Below are positions 1 through 5,767 of a DNA stretch of 5,767 nt, in pieces (within the stretch, counting starts at the first letter, position 1; every line of letters starts with the position of its first letter). Origin of the DNA: Phytoactinopolyspora endophytica. Its GTDB lineage: Bacteria; Actinomycetota; Actinomycetes; Jiangellales; Jiangellaceae. The DNA is taken from contig NZ_ML142881.1 in NCBI RefSeq assembly GCF_004138495.1, forward strand, positions 4,697 to 10,463. The letters run 5' to 3'. The notes below the pieces were generated by a model, which saw only the letters and a program-made list of their open reading frames with translations, searched no databases and had not been told where the DNA came from. The position numbers and the translations under genes were made by a program.

Positions 1-867
1 TCGCACATTCACCCAGCGTTCCCTGAGACCGACGAGGATGGTCGCACTGACGACGATCATGATCAGGCTGAGCACGATCGCCATGTCGGTGTCGCCGGCA
101 CCGATGGCGACGTAAGCCTCCAGCGGGAGGGTCCTCGTCGTCCCCGGGAAGCTGCCGGCGAACGTGACGGTGGCGCCGAATTCGCCGAGTGCACGGGCCC
201 AGCAGAGCACCGCGCCGGCGGCGATTCCTGGAGCGACGGCCGGCAGCGTGATCCGGCGGAACACCGTCCAGGCCGACGCACCCAGCGTGGCCGCGACGTC
301 GTCGTAGCGACGATCCGCGCTCCGGAAGGAACCCTCGACCGCGACGACCAGGAACGGCATGGCCACGAACGCCTGCGACAGCACCACCGCCGTCGTCGTG
401 AACGGCAGGCTGATGCCGAAAGTCCGGTCCATCCAGCCACCGATCACGCCTTGCCGGCCGAAGGCGACCAGCAGTGCCACACCGCCGATCACCGGTGGCA
501 GCACCAGCGGCACTGTCACCATTCCACGCAGCAGGGCACGCCCGGGGAAGTCGCCGCGTGCAAGCAACCAGGCCAGCGGTACGCCGCACAGCACCGACAG
601 CACGGTGGCCAGCGTCGCCGTCGTCACCGACAGCCGCAGGGCGGTCAGCACGCTCTCAGACGTGAGCAGTTCGGGGAGCCGTCCCCACGGTGCACGCCAC
701 GCCAGCCCGGCCAGCGGCAGGAGCAGCAGTGCCAGGCCCGCCAAGGCGGGGAGCACCAACGCGACAGGAACCCGGGCGTCGGTCCGCGGCGTTCTCCGGC
801 GGCCTGGCGTTCCGCTCCGCGTCGGATTCAGGGGCCGGGACCTGTCGGATGGGACCAGCGAGCTCAT
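1..867 (-). CDS. modB: Molybdate ABC transporter permease ModB (C-terminal end cut by window edge)
   Basis: Membrane subunit of a molybdate importer. It forms the channel that accepts MoO4 from ModA and is driven by a ModC ATPase. The frame is open for 289 codons from the ATG at 867 to the window edge, with no stop inside. Residues 34-57, 78-102, 113-136, 156-178 and 262-281 are strongly hydrophobic. The ATPase-docking EAA loop is at about 188-209 (YDDVAATLGAS, then RRITLP), followed by the family-typical ARALGEFGATVTFAG at 224-238. The last visible residues (LRERWVNVR) look like the usual cytoplasmic tail, so only a few codons are probably missing. The ATG overlaps the modA stop as ATGA, implying coupled translation. 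A hydrophilic, Arg/Pro-rich extension of about 33 residues precedes the first membrane span. Assignment to molybdate rather than sulfate or tungstate rests on the ModA neighbour and the Mop regulator. Confidence 0.93.
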   Translation of the reverse strand, partial: MSSLVPSDRSRPLNPTRSGTPGRRRTPRTDARVPVALVLPALAGLALLLLPLAGLAWRAPWGRLPELLTSESVLTALRLSVTTATLATVLSVLCGVPLAWLLARGDFPGRALLRGMVTVPLVLPPVIGGVALLVAFGRQGVIGGWMDRTFGISLPFTTTAVVLSQAFVAMPFLVVAVEGSFRSADRRYDDVAATLGASAWTVFRRITLPAVAPGIAAGAVLCWARALGEFGATVTFAGSFPGTTRTLPLEAYVAIGAGDTDMAIVLSLIMIVVSATILVGLRERWVNVR

Positions 868-1691
868 GGTTCCAGGAAGCCTGACTCGGCGAGTACCTTC
901 CGACCCGGTTCGCCGTCGATGACGTCGAGCACGACGCGCGCGGCCGCCGGATTCGGGGAGTTGCGAAGCAGCGCCGCCGGATACTCGTTGGCCACGTCAG
1001 CGGCCATGGGCAGGCCGATCGACTCGATCTCGTCGCCCGCTGCCGCCGCGTCGGTGCGGTAGACCAGGGCTGCGTCGACCTCGCCGAGACGCACCAGCCC
1101 GGCCGCCTGCTTCACGTCTGTGGCATAGGTGTCGGGCGCGGCTTGCACGCCACCGAACGCCAGTAGCTCTTCGGAGGCGGCGCCGCACGGCACCCTGGGC
1201 TCGCACAAGGCGATCAGCAGTTCCTCACGGGAAAGATCCGCGAGGTGTGTGACTCCGCCCGGGTTACCAGGCGGCACCGCGAGTACGAGGGCGTTGCGGG
1301 CAACGACCCGGACGTCGCCCGCTGTCACACCCGCGCGCACGACGGGTTCCATGGTGGCGGTGTCCGCGGTGATCAGGATGTCGGCCGGGGCTCCAGCGAG
1401 TACCTGCGCGGCCAGGCCAGGGCTCGGGCCGAAGGAGGACACGATCTCAAGATCGGGATACTCATCGGCCAGCTGATCGACGAGTTCCTCCAACGCGTCG
1501 GTCATCGACGCCGCGGCCAGCACGGTGACGGCGCCGGTCGTGTCCTCGTCACCGCCGCCACCGTTCGCCGGCTGACCGAGCAGGGCGAGGGCCCCGGCAC
1601 CGAGCACGATCAGCGCCACGCGCACACTGTCCATGGCCCGCAGCCGCCGTTTCGAGACGCCGCTGCCTCCCGCATCGGATCTTCGGCGCAT
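864..1691 (-). CDS. modA: Molybdate ABC transporter substrate-binding protein ModA
   Basis: Extracytoplasmic receptor that binds molybdate (or tungstate) and delivers it to ModB; 275 aa. The N-terminus has a basic stretch (KRRLR, 14-18) and a hydrophobic core at 23-39, an export signal. The mature fold starts at VTVLAAASMTDAL (55-67). Candidate oxyanion ligands by family alignment are S62 in AAAS, S90 in FGPSPGL, the backbone near A171 after CEPRVPCG, V193 in TDVKQA and Y211 in ALVYRTDA. GAPADILITAD (100-110) is also typical of ModA. C163 and C169 form a CxxxxxC pair that may be a disulfide. The start is fixed upstream by an in-frame TGA directly before the ATG at 1691. ATG 1634 (residue 20) is possible but would drop the basic n-region. 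A GGTGG stretch 5 nt before ATG 1691 is a weak ribosome site. Oddity: the LLGC lipobox expected here reads LLGQ (Q40), so the protein cannot be a normal lipoprotein. It overlaps modB by 4 nt. Confidence 0.93.
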   Translation of the reverse strand: MRRRSDAGGSGVSKRRLRAMDSVRVALIVLGAGALALLGQPANGGGGDEDTTGAVTVLAAASMTDALEELVDQLADEYPDLEIVSSFGPSPGLAAQVLAGAPADILITADTATMEPVVRAGVTAGDVRVVARNALVLAVPPGNPGGVTHLADLSREELLIALCEPRVPCGAASEELLAFGGVQAAPDTYATDVKQAAGLVRLGEVDAALVYRTDAAAAGDEIESIGLPMAADVANEYPAALLRNSPNPAAARVVLDVIDGEPGRKVLAESGFLEP

Positions 1692-1766
1692 TCAGACCAC
1701 CGGCTCCATGCCGTCCGGTGGGGGTAGCGGCCCAAGGTCGGCCACCACGAGGCACGTCGGGCTCAT
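1692..1766 (-). CDS. Possible 24-aa coupling/leader ORF between the Mop regulator and modA
   Basis: A 24-codon frame (ATG at 1766, TGA at 1694-1692) fills the gap between two real genes exactly. Its ATG overlaps the stop of the upstream HTH-Mop gene as ATGA, and its TGA touches the ATG of modA (TGAATG). The predicted peptide starts MSPTCLVVADLG, has a triple proline at 15-17 and ends GMEPVV. It has no signal sequence or known motif. It lies in the same frame as modA, so without that TGA modA would begin at 1766 with the classic 4-nt overlap. It may carry ribosomes from the regulator cistron to modA by termination-reinitiation, or it may be the remnant of a longer modA N-terminus cut off by a nonsense change. 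The open frame and exact junctions are seen; expression is not shown. Confidence 0.4.
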   Translation of the reverse strand: MSPTCLVVADLGPLPPPDGMEPVV

Positions 1767-2167
1767 CGGGTGCCCTTCGGCAGGTCGACCACGACATTGG
1801 TCGCCTTCACCGACGCGATCGCGGCGACTCCGACCTCCAGTCCGAGCTCCTCAGCGGCCTCACGACTCATCAGCGACACGACGCGGTGCGGACCGGCCTG
1901 GATCTCCACCTGTGCCATCACGCCGTCCTTGCGCACGGCGGTGACCAGACCTGGAAAGTGGTTACGCGCCGATTGGAGAGGTGTGGGCAGTGCGGCTTCG
2001 GCCGGGACGATCTCCTGGGCGACCCGTGCGAGCTCGGCCCCGTCGATGACCATCCGACCGGCGCTGTCCTGGGTGACGTCGAGCCGCTCGTTCTCCGCCC
2101 ATCGCCGAACCGAGTCGTCGCTCACGCCAAGCAGGCGAGCTGCCTCAGAGATCCGAAAATACGGCAT
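1763..2167 (-). CDS. HTH-Mop (TOBE) molybdate-responsive transcriptional regulator
   Basis: A 134-aa two-domain protein. Residues 4-50 form a MerR/excisionase-type helix-turn-helix (FRISEAARLLGVSDDSVRRWAENERL, then a GRMVIDGAEL wing). Residues 65-130 form a single Mop/TOBE domain (SARNHFPGLVTAV, VMAQVEI, VVSLMSREAAEELGL, ASVKATNVVV), the fold that binds molybdate or tungstate in ModE, ModC and molbindins. It is therefore probably a molybdate-sensing regulator of its own operon, or an intracellular molybdate store that also binds DNA. Single Mop domains usually need to oligomerise to form complete oxyanion sites. It is the first gene of the mod operon, ahead of modA and modB. No Shine-Dalgarno sequence precedes the ATG at 2167; a TATTAT box ends 7 nt before it, suggesting a leaderless transcript. 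Whether it represses or activates cannot be told from sequence. Confidence 0.9.
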   Translation of the reverse strand: MPYFRISEAARLLGVSDDSVRRWAENERLDVTQDSAGRMVIDGAELARVAQEIVPAEAALPTPLQSARNHFPGLVTAVRKDGVMAQVEIQAGPHRVVSLMSREAAEELGLEVGVAAIASVKATNVVVDLPKGTR

Positions 2168-2174
2168 GAAATTG

Positions 2175-2180
2175 ATAATA
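2175..2180 (-). promoter_or_regulatory. -10 box of the mod operon promoter (leaderless layout)
   Basis: Read on the minus strand, TATTAT (2180-2175) is followed by the 7 nt CAATTTC and then the ATG of the HTH-Mop gene at 2167. This spacing puts the predicted transcription start on or next to the start codon. The hexamer 17 nt upstream (GATGCA, 2203-2198) is a poor -35 match. That hexamer lies inside a palindrome, GATGCATC (2196-2203), and a second palindrome, GCATATGC, lies at 2217-2224. Either could be a regulator site. The box and spacing are seen; promoter activity is inferred. Confidence 0.6.
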
Positions 2181-2265
2181 CATCCGTGTTCGCGGGATGC
2201 ATCGGGCCTTTGTACCGCATATGCCGATCAACACGAGCCAGGACGGGGACCCGGCGCCGGATACG

Positions 2266-2282
2266 GGGCGTCCCATACGCCC
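2266..2282 (-). terminator. Candidate hairpin terminator after the SRPBCC gene
   Basis: Minus-strand RNA forms GGGCGU-AUGGG-ACGCCC, a 6-bp GC-rich stem with a 5-nt loop that begins within the TAG stop of the SRPBCC gene. No U-tract follows. A second possible pairing (GGGAC 2246-2250 with GTCCC 2270-2274, enclosing the palindrome CCGGCGCCGG at 2251-2260) competes with it. Actinobacterial terminators often lack a U-run, so this could separate the SRPBCC transcript from the mod operon that starts just downstream, but support is modest. Confidence 0.3.
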
Positions 2283-2746
2283 TAGTTCCGGTTGTCCGCC
2301 TCGCGCACACCCTCGATGGCAGCGGAGTGCTCAGCGAGCCCTTCAGCACACTTCCGGATGAACGTGGTCAGAGTCCGCCGATACAGCCCTCCCATACCGG
2401 GCATCTTCGAACGGAATGTGGAATGCCAGCGGATGCTCGTCCCGCTCACGTCTTCGCTGAGATCGATGTCGGCTCGGTAACCGCGGACCGCCAGCCCCTT
2501 TTCCAGAACGTAGCTCAGCCTCCGATCCGGTACCAGCTCCACGATCCGCTCCACACTCCGGATCCTGCCGGTGCGGAAGAGCCGGACCGCACCGACTCCC
2601 TCACCGCCGTCCACGCTCTCCCGCACCAGCTCGAATCTCTCGATCGGTGACCACGACGGCCAACCGGCACCCTCCCGGAGTAGCGCATAGACCGTGCACG
2701 CACGGGCTCGAGTGGCAACGGACACGTCGATCGTCTGGACAGACAT
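2282..2746 (-). CDS. SRPBCC (polyketide cyclase/START-like) family protein
   Basis: A cytoplasmic 154-aa protein of the SRPBCC helix-grip fold, which encloses a hydrophobic ligand cavity. Visible hallmarks are the N-terminal strand and helix TIDVSVATRARACTVYALLREGAGWPSWSP (5-34, with the W-P-x-W-x-P motif), then FELVRES, GVGAVRLFRTG, SVERIVELVPDRRLSYVLEKGLAVRGYRADIDL, SIRWHSTFRSK, and a long C-terminal helix (LYRRTLTTFIRKCAEGLAEHSAAIE). Length is normal for the family. The start at 2746 is decided by a near-perfect ribosome site, GAAGGAGG, 5 nt upstream; the in-frame ATG at 2824 would run through the operator and into the TetR gene. It is divergent from a TetR regulator with which it shares an operator, so it is probably induced when that repressor is released. 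Members act as lipid carriers, aromatase/cyclases or stress proteins. No catalytic residues identify the function here. Confidence 0.87.
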   Translation of the reverse strand: MSVQTIDVSVATRARACTVYALLREGAGWPSWSPIERFELVRESVDGGEGVGAVRLFRTGRIRSVERIVELVPDRRLSYVLEKGLAVRGYRADIDLSEDVSGTSIRWHSTFRSKMPGMGGLYRRTLTTFIRKCAEGLAEHSAAIEGVREADNRN

Positions 2747-2748
2747 GG

Positions 2749-2759
2749 AAACCTCCTTC
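2749..2759 (-). promoter_or_regulatory. Strong Shine-Dalgarno of the SRPBCC gene
   Basis: On the minus strand the sequence CGAAGGAGGTT precedes the ATG at 2746, with 5 nt between GGAGG and the start codon. It fixes the start of the SRPBCC gene. The TetR gene read from the same gap has no such site. Confidence 0.85.
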
Positions 2760-2762
2760 GTG

Positions 2763-2794
2763 TGTACCAAATGGTACATGTACCATTTGGTACA
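2763..2794. promoter_or_regulatory. Perfect 32-bp palindromic double operator between TetR and SRPBCC genes
   Basis: Every base from 2763 to 2778 pairs with its mirror from 2779 to 2794. Inside it are two 14-bp dyads of the form GTACCA-nn-TGGTAC: 2764-2777 (central AA) and 2780-2793 (central TT), separated by AT. That makes four GTACCA half-sites with dyad centres 16 bp apart. TetR repressors commonly bind such sites between their own gene and a divergent target, and two dyads suggest two dimers. The last base of the palindrome is the A of the TetR start codon. TACCAT boxes within it (2781-2786 plus strand; 2776-2771 minus strand) fit -10 hexamers for both genes, so bound repressor would block both promoters. 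Confidence 0.88.
2781..2786 (+). promoter_or_regulatory. Putative -10 box of the TetR gene, inside the operator
   Basis: TACCAT fits the TAnnnT consensus and is followed by 7 nt (TTGGTAC) and the TetR ATG at 2794, which predicts a leaderless mRNA. No Shine-Dalgarno is present. No good -35 is visible (TCGTGT at 17-nt spacing). Because the same letters are part of the operator half-sites, the match could be incidental. Confidence 0.45.
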
Positions 2795-3438
2795 TGACGA
2801 AAGGCCGCGGCGGCAAACAGGCACTACTGCAGTCCGCGATCGACTATGTGGCGGCGCATGGGGTAGGCGACCGGAGTCTGCGAGAGATCGCCGCTGAGCT
2901 CGGCAGCAGCCACCGGATGCTGATCTACCATTTCGGTTCCAAGGAGGGACTGCTGGTCGAGATCATCCGCGTCATGGAACAGCGACAGCGAGCGCTGCTC
3001 GAGGAGCTCGATGACCTCGAGACCGCCTCTCCCCTCGACGTGGCGCGAGAGTTCTGGCAGCGCGTCGCCGATCCGGCCCTGTGGCCCTACGAGCGCCTGT
3101 TCTTCGAGGTCTATGGGCGAGCGTTGCAGGGTGATCCGGAGTCGAGGCCGCTGCTCGACGGTGTCATCGACGCGTGGCTAGACCCGCTTGCCCGCGCATT
3201 TCGACGGGCGGGCATGCATCCTGACCACGCTCGTGACCATGCGCGGCTGGGTCTGGCCGTCGCCCGCGGGCTTCTCCTCGACCTCCTCGCGACCGGCGAG
3301 CGCGCGGCCGTCGACGGGGCGATGGAGCAGTTCATCACCATGTACGAGACCGTGCTGGAGAACGCGGTGCCGGGGACGACCGCCCCTGCGCGGGCTCATC
3401 CGCCCGTAGTGACCGGGCCGGAGGCCAAGACCACCTGA
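2794..3438 (+). CDS. TetR/AcrR family transcriptional regulator
   Basis: A 214-aa DNA-binding repressor. Residues 8-54 are a textbook TetR N-terminal HTH: KQALLQSAIDYVAAHGVGDRSLREIAAELGSSHRMLIYHFGSKEGLL, with the recognition helix around SSHRMLIYHF (38-47). Residues 60-195 form the helical ligand-binding and dimer domain (FWQRVADPALWPYERLFFEVYGRAL, a central amphipathic helix, then ARGLLLDLLATGER). The last 19 or so residues are Pro/Ala/Thr-rich and probably disordered. The start at 2794 gives the normal N-terminal length. An in-frame ATG at 2647 would read backwards through the SRPBCC gene and the operator and is rejected. There is no ribosome site, and the ATG abuts the palindromic operator, which suggests a leaderless, autorepressed gene. 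The likely divergent target is the SRPBCC gene. The ligand is unknown; the neighbour suggests something hydrophobic, but this is inference. Confidence 0.93.
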   Translation: MTKGRGGKQALLQSAIDYVAAHGVGDRSLREIAAELGSSHRMLIYHFGSKEGLLVEIIRVMEQRQRALLEELDDLETASPLDVAREFWQRVADPALWPYERLFFEVYGRALQGDPESRPLLDGVIDAWLDPLARAFRRAGMHPDHARDHARLGLAVARGLLLDLLATGERAAVDGAMEQFITMYETVLENAVPGTTAPARAHPPVVTGPEAKTT

Positions 3439-3514
3439 CCCCGCCGACGCCGCGGTGGCCGTACCATGTCGCCGATTCCCCGAGCGGTTCACCCGGGGCG
3501 CATGCGTACATGGC

Positions 3515-4240
3515 CTAAGAGAACATGCCTTTCTTCGGCGGGCGGACCGTGACTTCTCCCAGCAGGACGAACCCGCTGACACGCAGTATCGGTGCGCCCG
3601 GCGTGACCGGAGCGTCGAGCTTCATCTTGCGTTCGCCGAGGACGTTGGTGATGGAGTCGATGCGGACATCGATCCCCTCGGGCACGACGATCGTCACATT
3701 GCCGAGGACCACGCCGACCCTGATCTCCACCTCCGGGGAACGTACGACCGCTTCGGTGAAGTCCAGCTCGACACTGCCCAGGATCGGCACGACGTCCAGC
3801 CGGGCGGGCACCTCCCAGCGACCCTTCCGCTTGTCCTCCCCAAGGATGGCGTTGATCTGCTCCTTGGGGACCGGTGCTCCCGGCTTGACGCCGGGTTCCG
3901 GTGGCCGTTGCGGCACTCCAGCCGGCTGCACCGGCCCCGGAGCCGGAGGCTGGCCATGCCATTGGGGACCGGCGGACGATGCGCCAGGTATGGGATACGG
4001 GCCCTGTGGAAGGTCGCGTGTTATCGGCTGCAGGTCACCATAGGTTCTGGCCTTGAAAGTCGCGTCGAGCCTCTCCTCGAGCTCGGTCAGCGTCAGCCGC
4101 CCTTCGCCGGCGGCCTGCCGTAGCGCTTCGGCCACCCGCTCCCGATCCACATCCGAGCAGCGCAGATCAGCCGGACTGTTGACCCCGGGGTCCACATGCC
4201 GATCGGGCTTCTCCGGGACCTCGTACGAATCTCCGCTCAC
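3515..4240 (-). CDS. DUF1707 and LiaF-like C-terminal domain protein
   Basis: About 241 aa from a GTG at 4240. Residues 23-78 are a DUF1707 domain (PADLRCSDVDRERVAEALRQAAGEGRLTLTELEERLDATFKARTYGDLQPITRDLP), an actinobacterial SHOCT-like helical module. A linker rich in Pro, Gly and Gln follows (79-127). Residues 129-237 resemble the LiaF C-terminal domain (INAILGEDKRKGRWEVPARLDVVPILGSVELDFTEAVV, VEIRVGVVLGNVTIVVPEGIDVRID), a repetitive beta structure found in cell-envelope stress proteins. No membrane segment or signal peptide is visible, so it is probably cytoplasmic or recruited to the membrane. The start is uncertain: no strong ribosome site precedes GTG 4240, and GTG 4195 is an alternative that keeps the whole domain. 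The frame stays open to an ATG at 4447, but that would overlap the ATPase gene and the extra residues look non-coding. It converges with the TetR gene. A role in envelope stress is inferred from family only. Confidence 0.85.
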   Translation of the reverse strand: MSGDSYEVPEKPDRHVDPGVNSPADLRCSDVDRERVAEALRQAAGEGRLTLTELEERLDATFKARTYGDLQPITRDLPQGPYPIPGASSAGPQWHGQPPAPGPVQPAGVPQRPPEPGVKPGAPVPKEQINAILGEDKRKGRWEVPARLDVVPILGSVELDFTEAVVRSPEVEIRVGVVLGNVTIVVPEGIDVRIDSITNVLGERKMKLDAPVTPGAPILRVSGFVLLGEVTVRPPKKGMFS

Positions 4241-4415
4241 GACGACACCAGTTCGTTCCGACTCTCGTCCACAGGTTGACCCTAACAACGCCGACACCCC
4301 TCCGTGAGGAGGAGAATGCCTGATGTTACTCCACCCGTTGCGCGGGCATTCCACCACATCGCACCGGCCTGACGATGGTCGTATGACGCTGGAGCGTGCC
4401 TGGCGATCCCACCTC
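4241..4415. other. 175-bp gap between the ATPase and DUF1707 genes
   Basis: No convincing gene. On the minus strand TAGGGT (4284-4279) is a possible -10 box for the DUF1707 gene, giving a leader of about 30 nt. A small hairpin, CCTCC-GTGA-GGAGG (4299-4312), has a GNRA-type loop in plus-strand RNA and overlaps a purine run (4306-4314) that resembles a ribosome site ahead of plus-strand ATGs at 4316 (18 codons) and 4323 (67 codons). Neither ORF looks real. I see no strong terminator for the sugar transporter operon. Confidence 0.4.
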
Positions 4416-5618
<1,203 letters not shown>

Positions 5619-5646
5619 AAGAGTTCTCCTATGAATGAGCGACGGG

Positions 5647-5767
5647 TCAGCCCTTGACGGCGCCCTGGGTCAGGCCCGCGACGATTCTGCGCTGGAACAG
5701 TATGACCAGCACGACGACGGGGATGGTCACGATGATGGCCGCCGCCGAGATCGCCCCCGCGGGCTGC
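5647..5767 (-). CDS. Carbohydrate ABC transporter permease, MalG type (C-terminal 39 aa only)
   Basis: Only the end of the gene is present; it runs off the right edge. The visible peptide ends [32 protein letters not shown] and then TGA at 5649-5647. It contains the last membrane span and the highly conserved tail [16 protein letters not shown] of MalG-type (second CUT1) permeases. It would pair with a MalF-type permease and a sugar-binding protein expected further right. The ATPase gene follows after 28 nt on the same strand. Confidence 0.9.
   Translation of the reverse strand, partial: QPAGAISAAAIIVTIPVVVLVILFQRRIVAGLTQGAVKG

Noticed and set aside
63..440. Minus-strand Arg/Ser/Pro-rich frame of 125 codons
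   Set aside because: It lies inside modB in another frame. The modB frame shows clear membrane spans and the EAA loop, while this one has the composition typical of a high-GC shadow.
1718..2650. Plus-strand open frame of 310 codons antisense to the Mop regulator and SRPBCC genes
   Set aside because: No family resemblance, no good start site, and both genes beneath it on the other strand have recognisable domains. Long antisense frames are expected at this GC content.
2647..2793. Longer N-terminus for the TetR protein from an in-frame ATG at 2647
   Set aside because: It would overlap the start of the SRPBCC gene and translate the operator. The protein from 2794 already has the standard TetR N-terminal length.
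2747..2824. Longer N-terminus for the SRPBCC protein from ATG 2824
   Set aside because: It would overlap the TetR gene and translate the palindrome; the strong GAAGGAGG site decides for ATG 2746.
3461..3466. Further GTACCA half-sites at 3461-3466 and 2530-2535
   Set aside because: Neither has the paired TGGTAC at the right spacing, so they are single 6-mers that could occur by chance.
3478..3498. CCCCG...CGGGG stem in the gap between the convergent TetR and DUF1707 genes as a bidirectional terminator
   Set aside because: Only 5 bp with an 11-nt loop and no U-run on either strand. Such stems are common by chance at this GC content.
3455..4123. Plus-strand open frame of 222 codons
   Set aside because: Antisense to the DUF1707/LiaF-like gene; no domain and no ribosome site.

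Overview
The window is high-GC DNA with dense coding, short gaps and high G/C at third codon positions. It most resembles an actinomycete (Actinomycetota). Supporting signs are a DUF1707 protein, a MalK/UgpC-type sugar ATPase, an actinobacterial-style ModA with a CxxxxxC motif, and two promoters that place the -10 box about 7 nt before an ATG, the leaderless layout common in this phylum. Genus cannot be told from the sequence.

Layout. (1) Positions 1-2167, minus strand: a molybdate uptake operon read right to left. It begins with a small HTH-Mop (TOBE) molybdate-sensing regulator (2167-1763). A 24-codon ORF follows (1766-1692) and exactly fills the gap to the next gene. Then come modA (1691-864, periplasmic-type binding protein) and modB (867 to beyond position 1, permease). 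Every junction is an ATGA overlap or a direct TGA-ATG abutment, so translation looks coupled throughout. A modC ATPase gene would be expected just beyond the left edge but is not in the window. (2) Positions 2282-3438: a divergent pair, an SRPBCC (polyketide cyclase/START-like) protein on the minus strand and a TetR-type repressor on the plus strand. They share a 47-bp gap that holds a perfect 32-bp palindrome made of two 14-bp dyads. This is almost certainly the repressor's operator. (3) Positions 3515-4240, minus strand: a DUF1707 protein with a proline-rich linker and a LiaF-like C-terminal domain, probably linked to envelope stress. (4) Positions 4416-5767, minus strand: the end of a sugar ABC importer operon, comprising the C-terminus of a MalG-type permease and a complete MalK/UgpC-type ATPase.

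How the parts work together. The Mop regulator probably senses molybdate or a related oxyanion and controls its own operon, whose ModA and ModB import molybdate. The TetR protein probably represses itself and the SRPBCC gene through the shared operator until an unknown, probably hydrophobic, ligand appears. The sugar ATPase drives the CUT1-type permease encoded just upstream of it. No gap exceeds 300 bases. I see no tRNA, rRNA, CRISPR array or mobile element. The most unusual items are the composite operator with an apparently leaderless repressor gene, the 24-codon ORF in front of modA, and the ModA signal peptide that has lost its lipobox cysteine. I did not find a clearly new multi-gene system.
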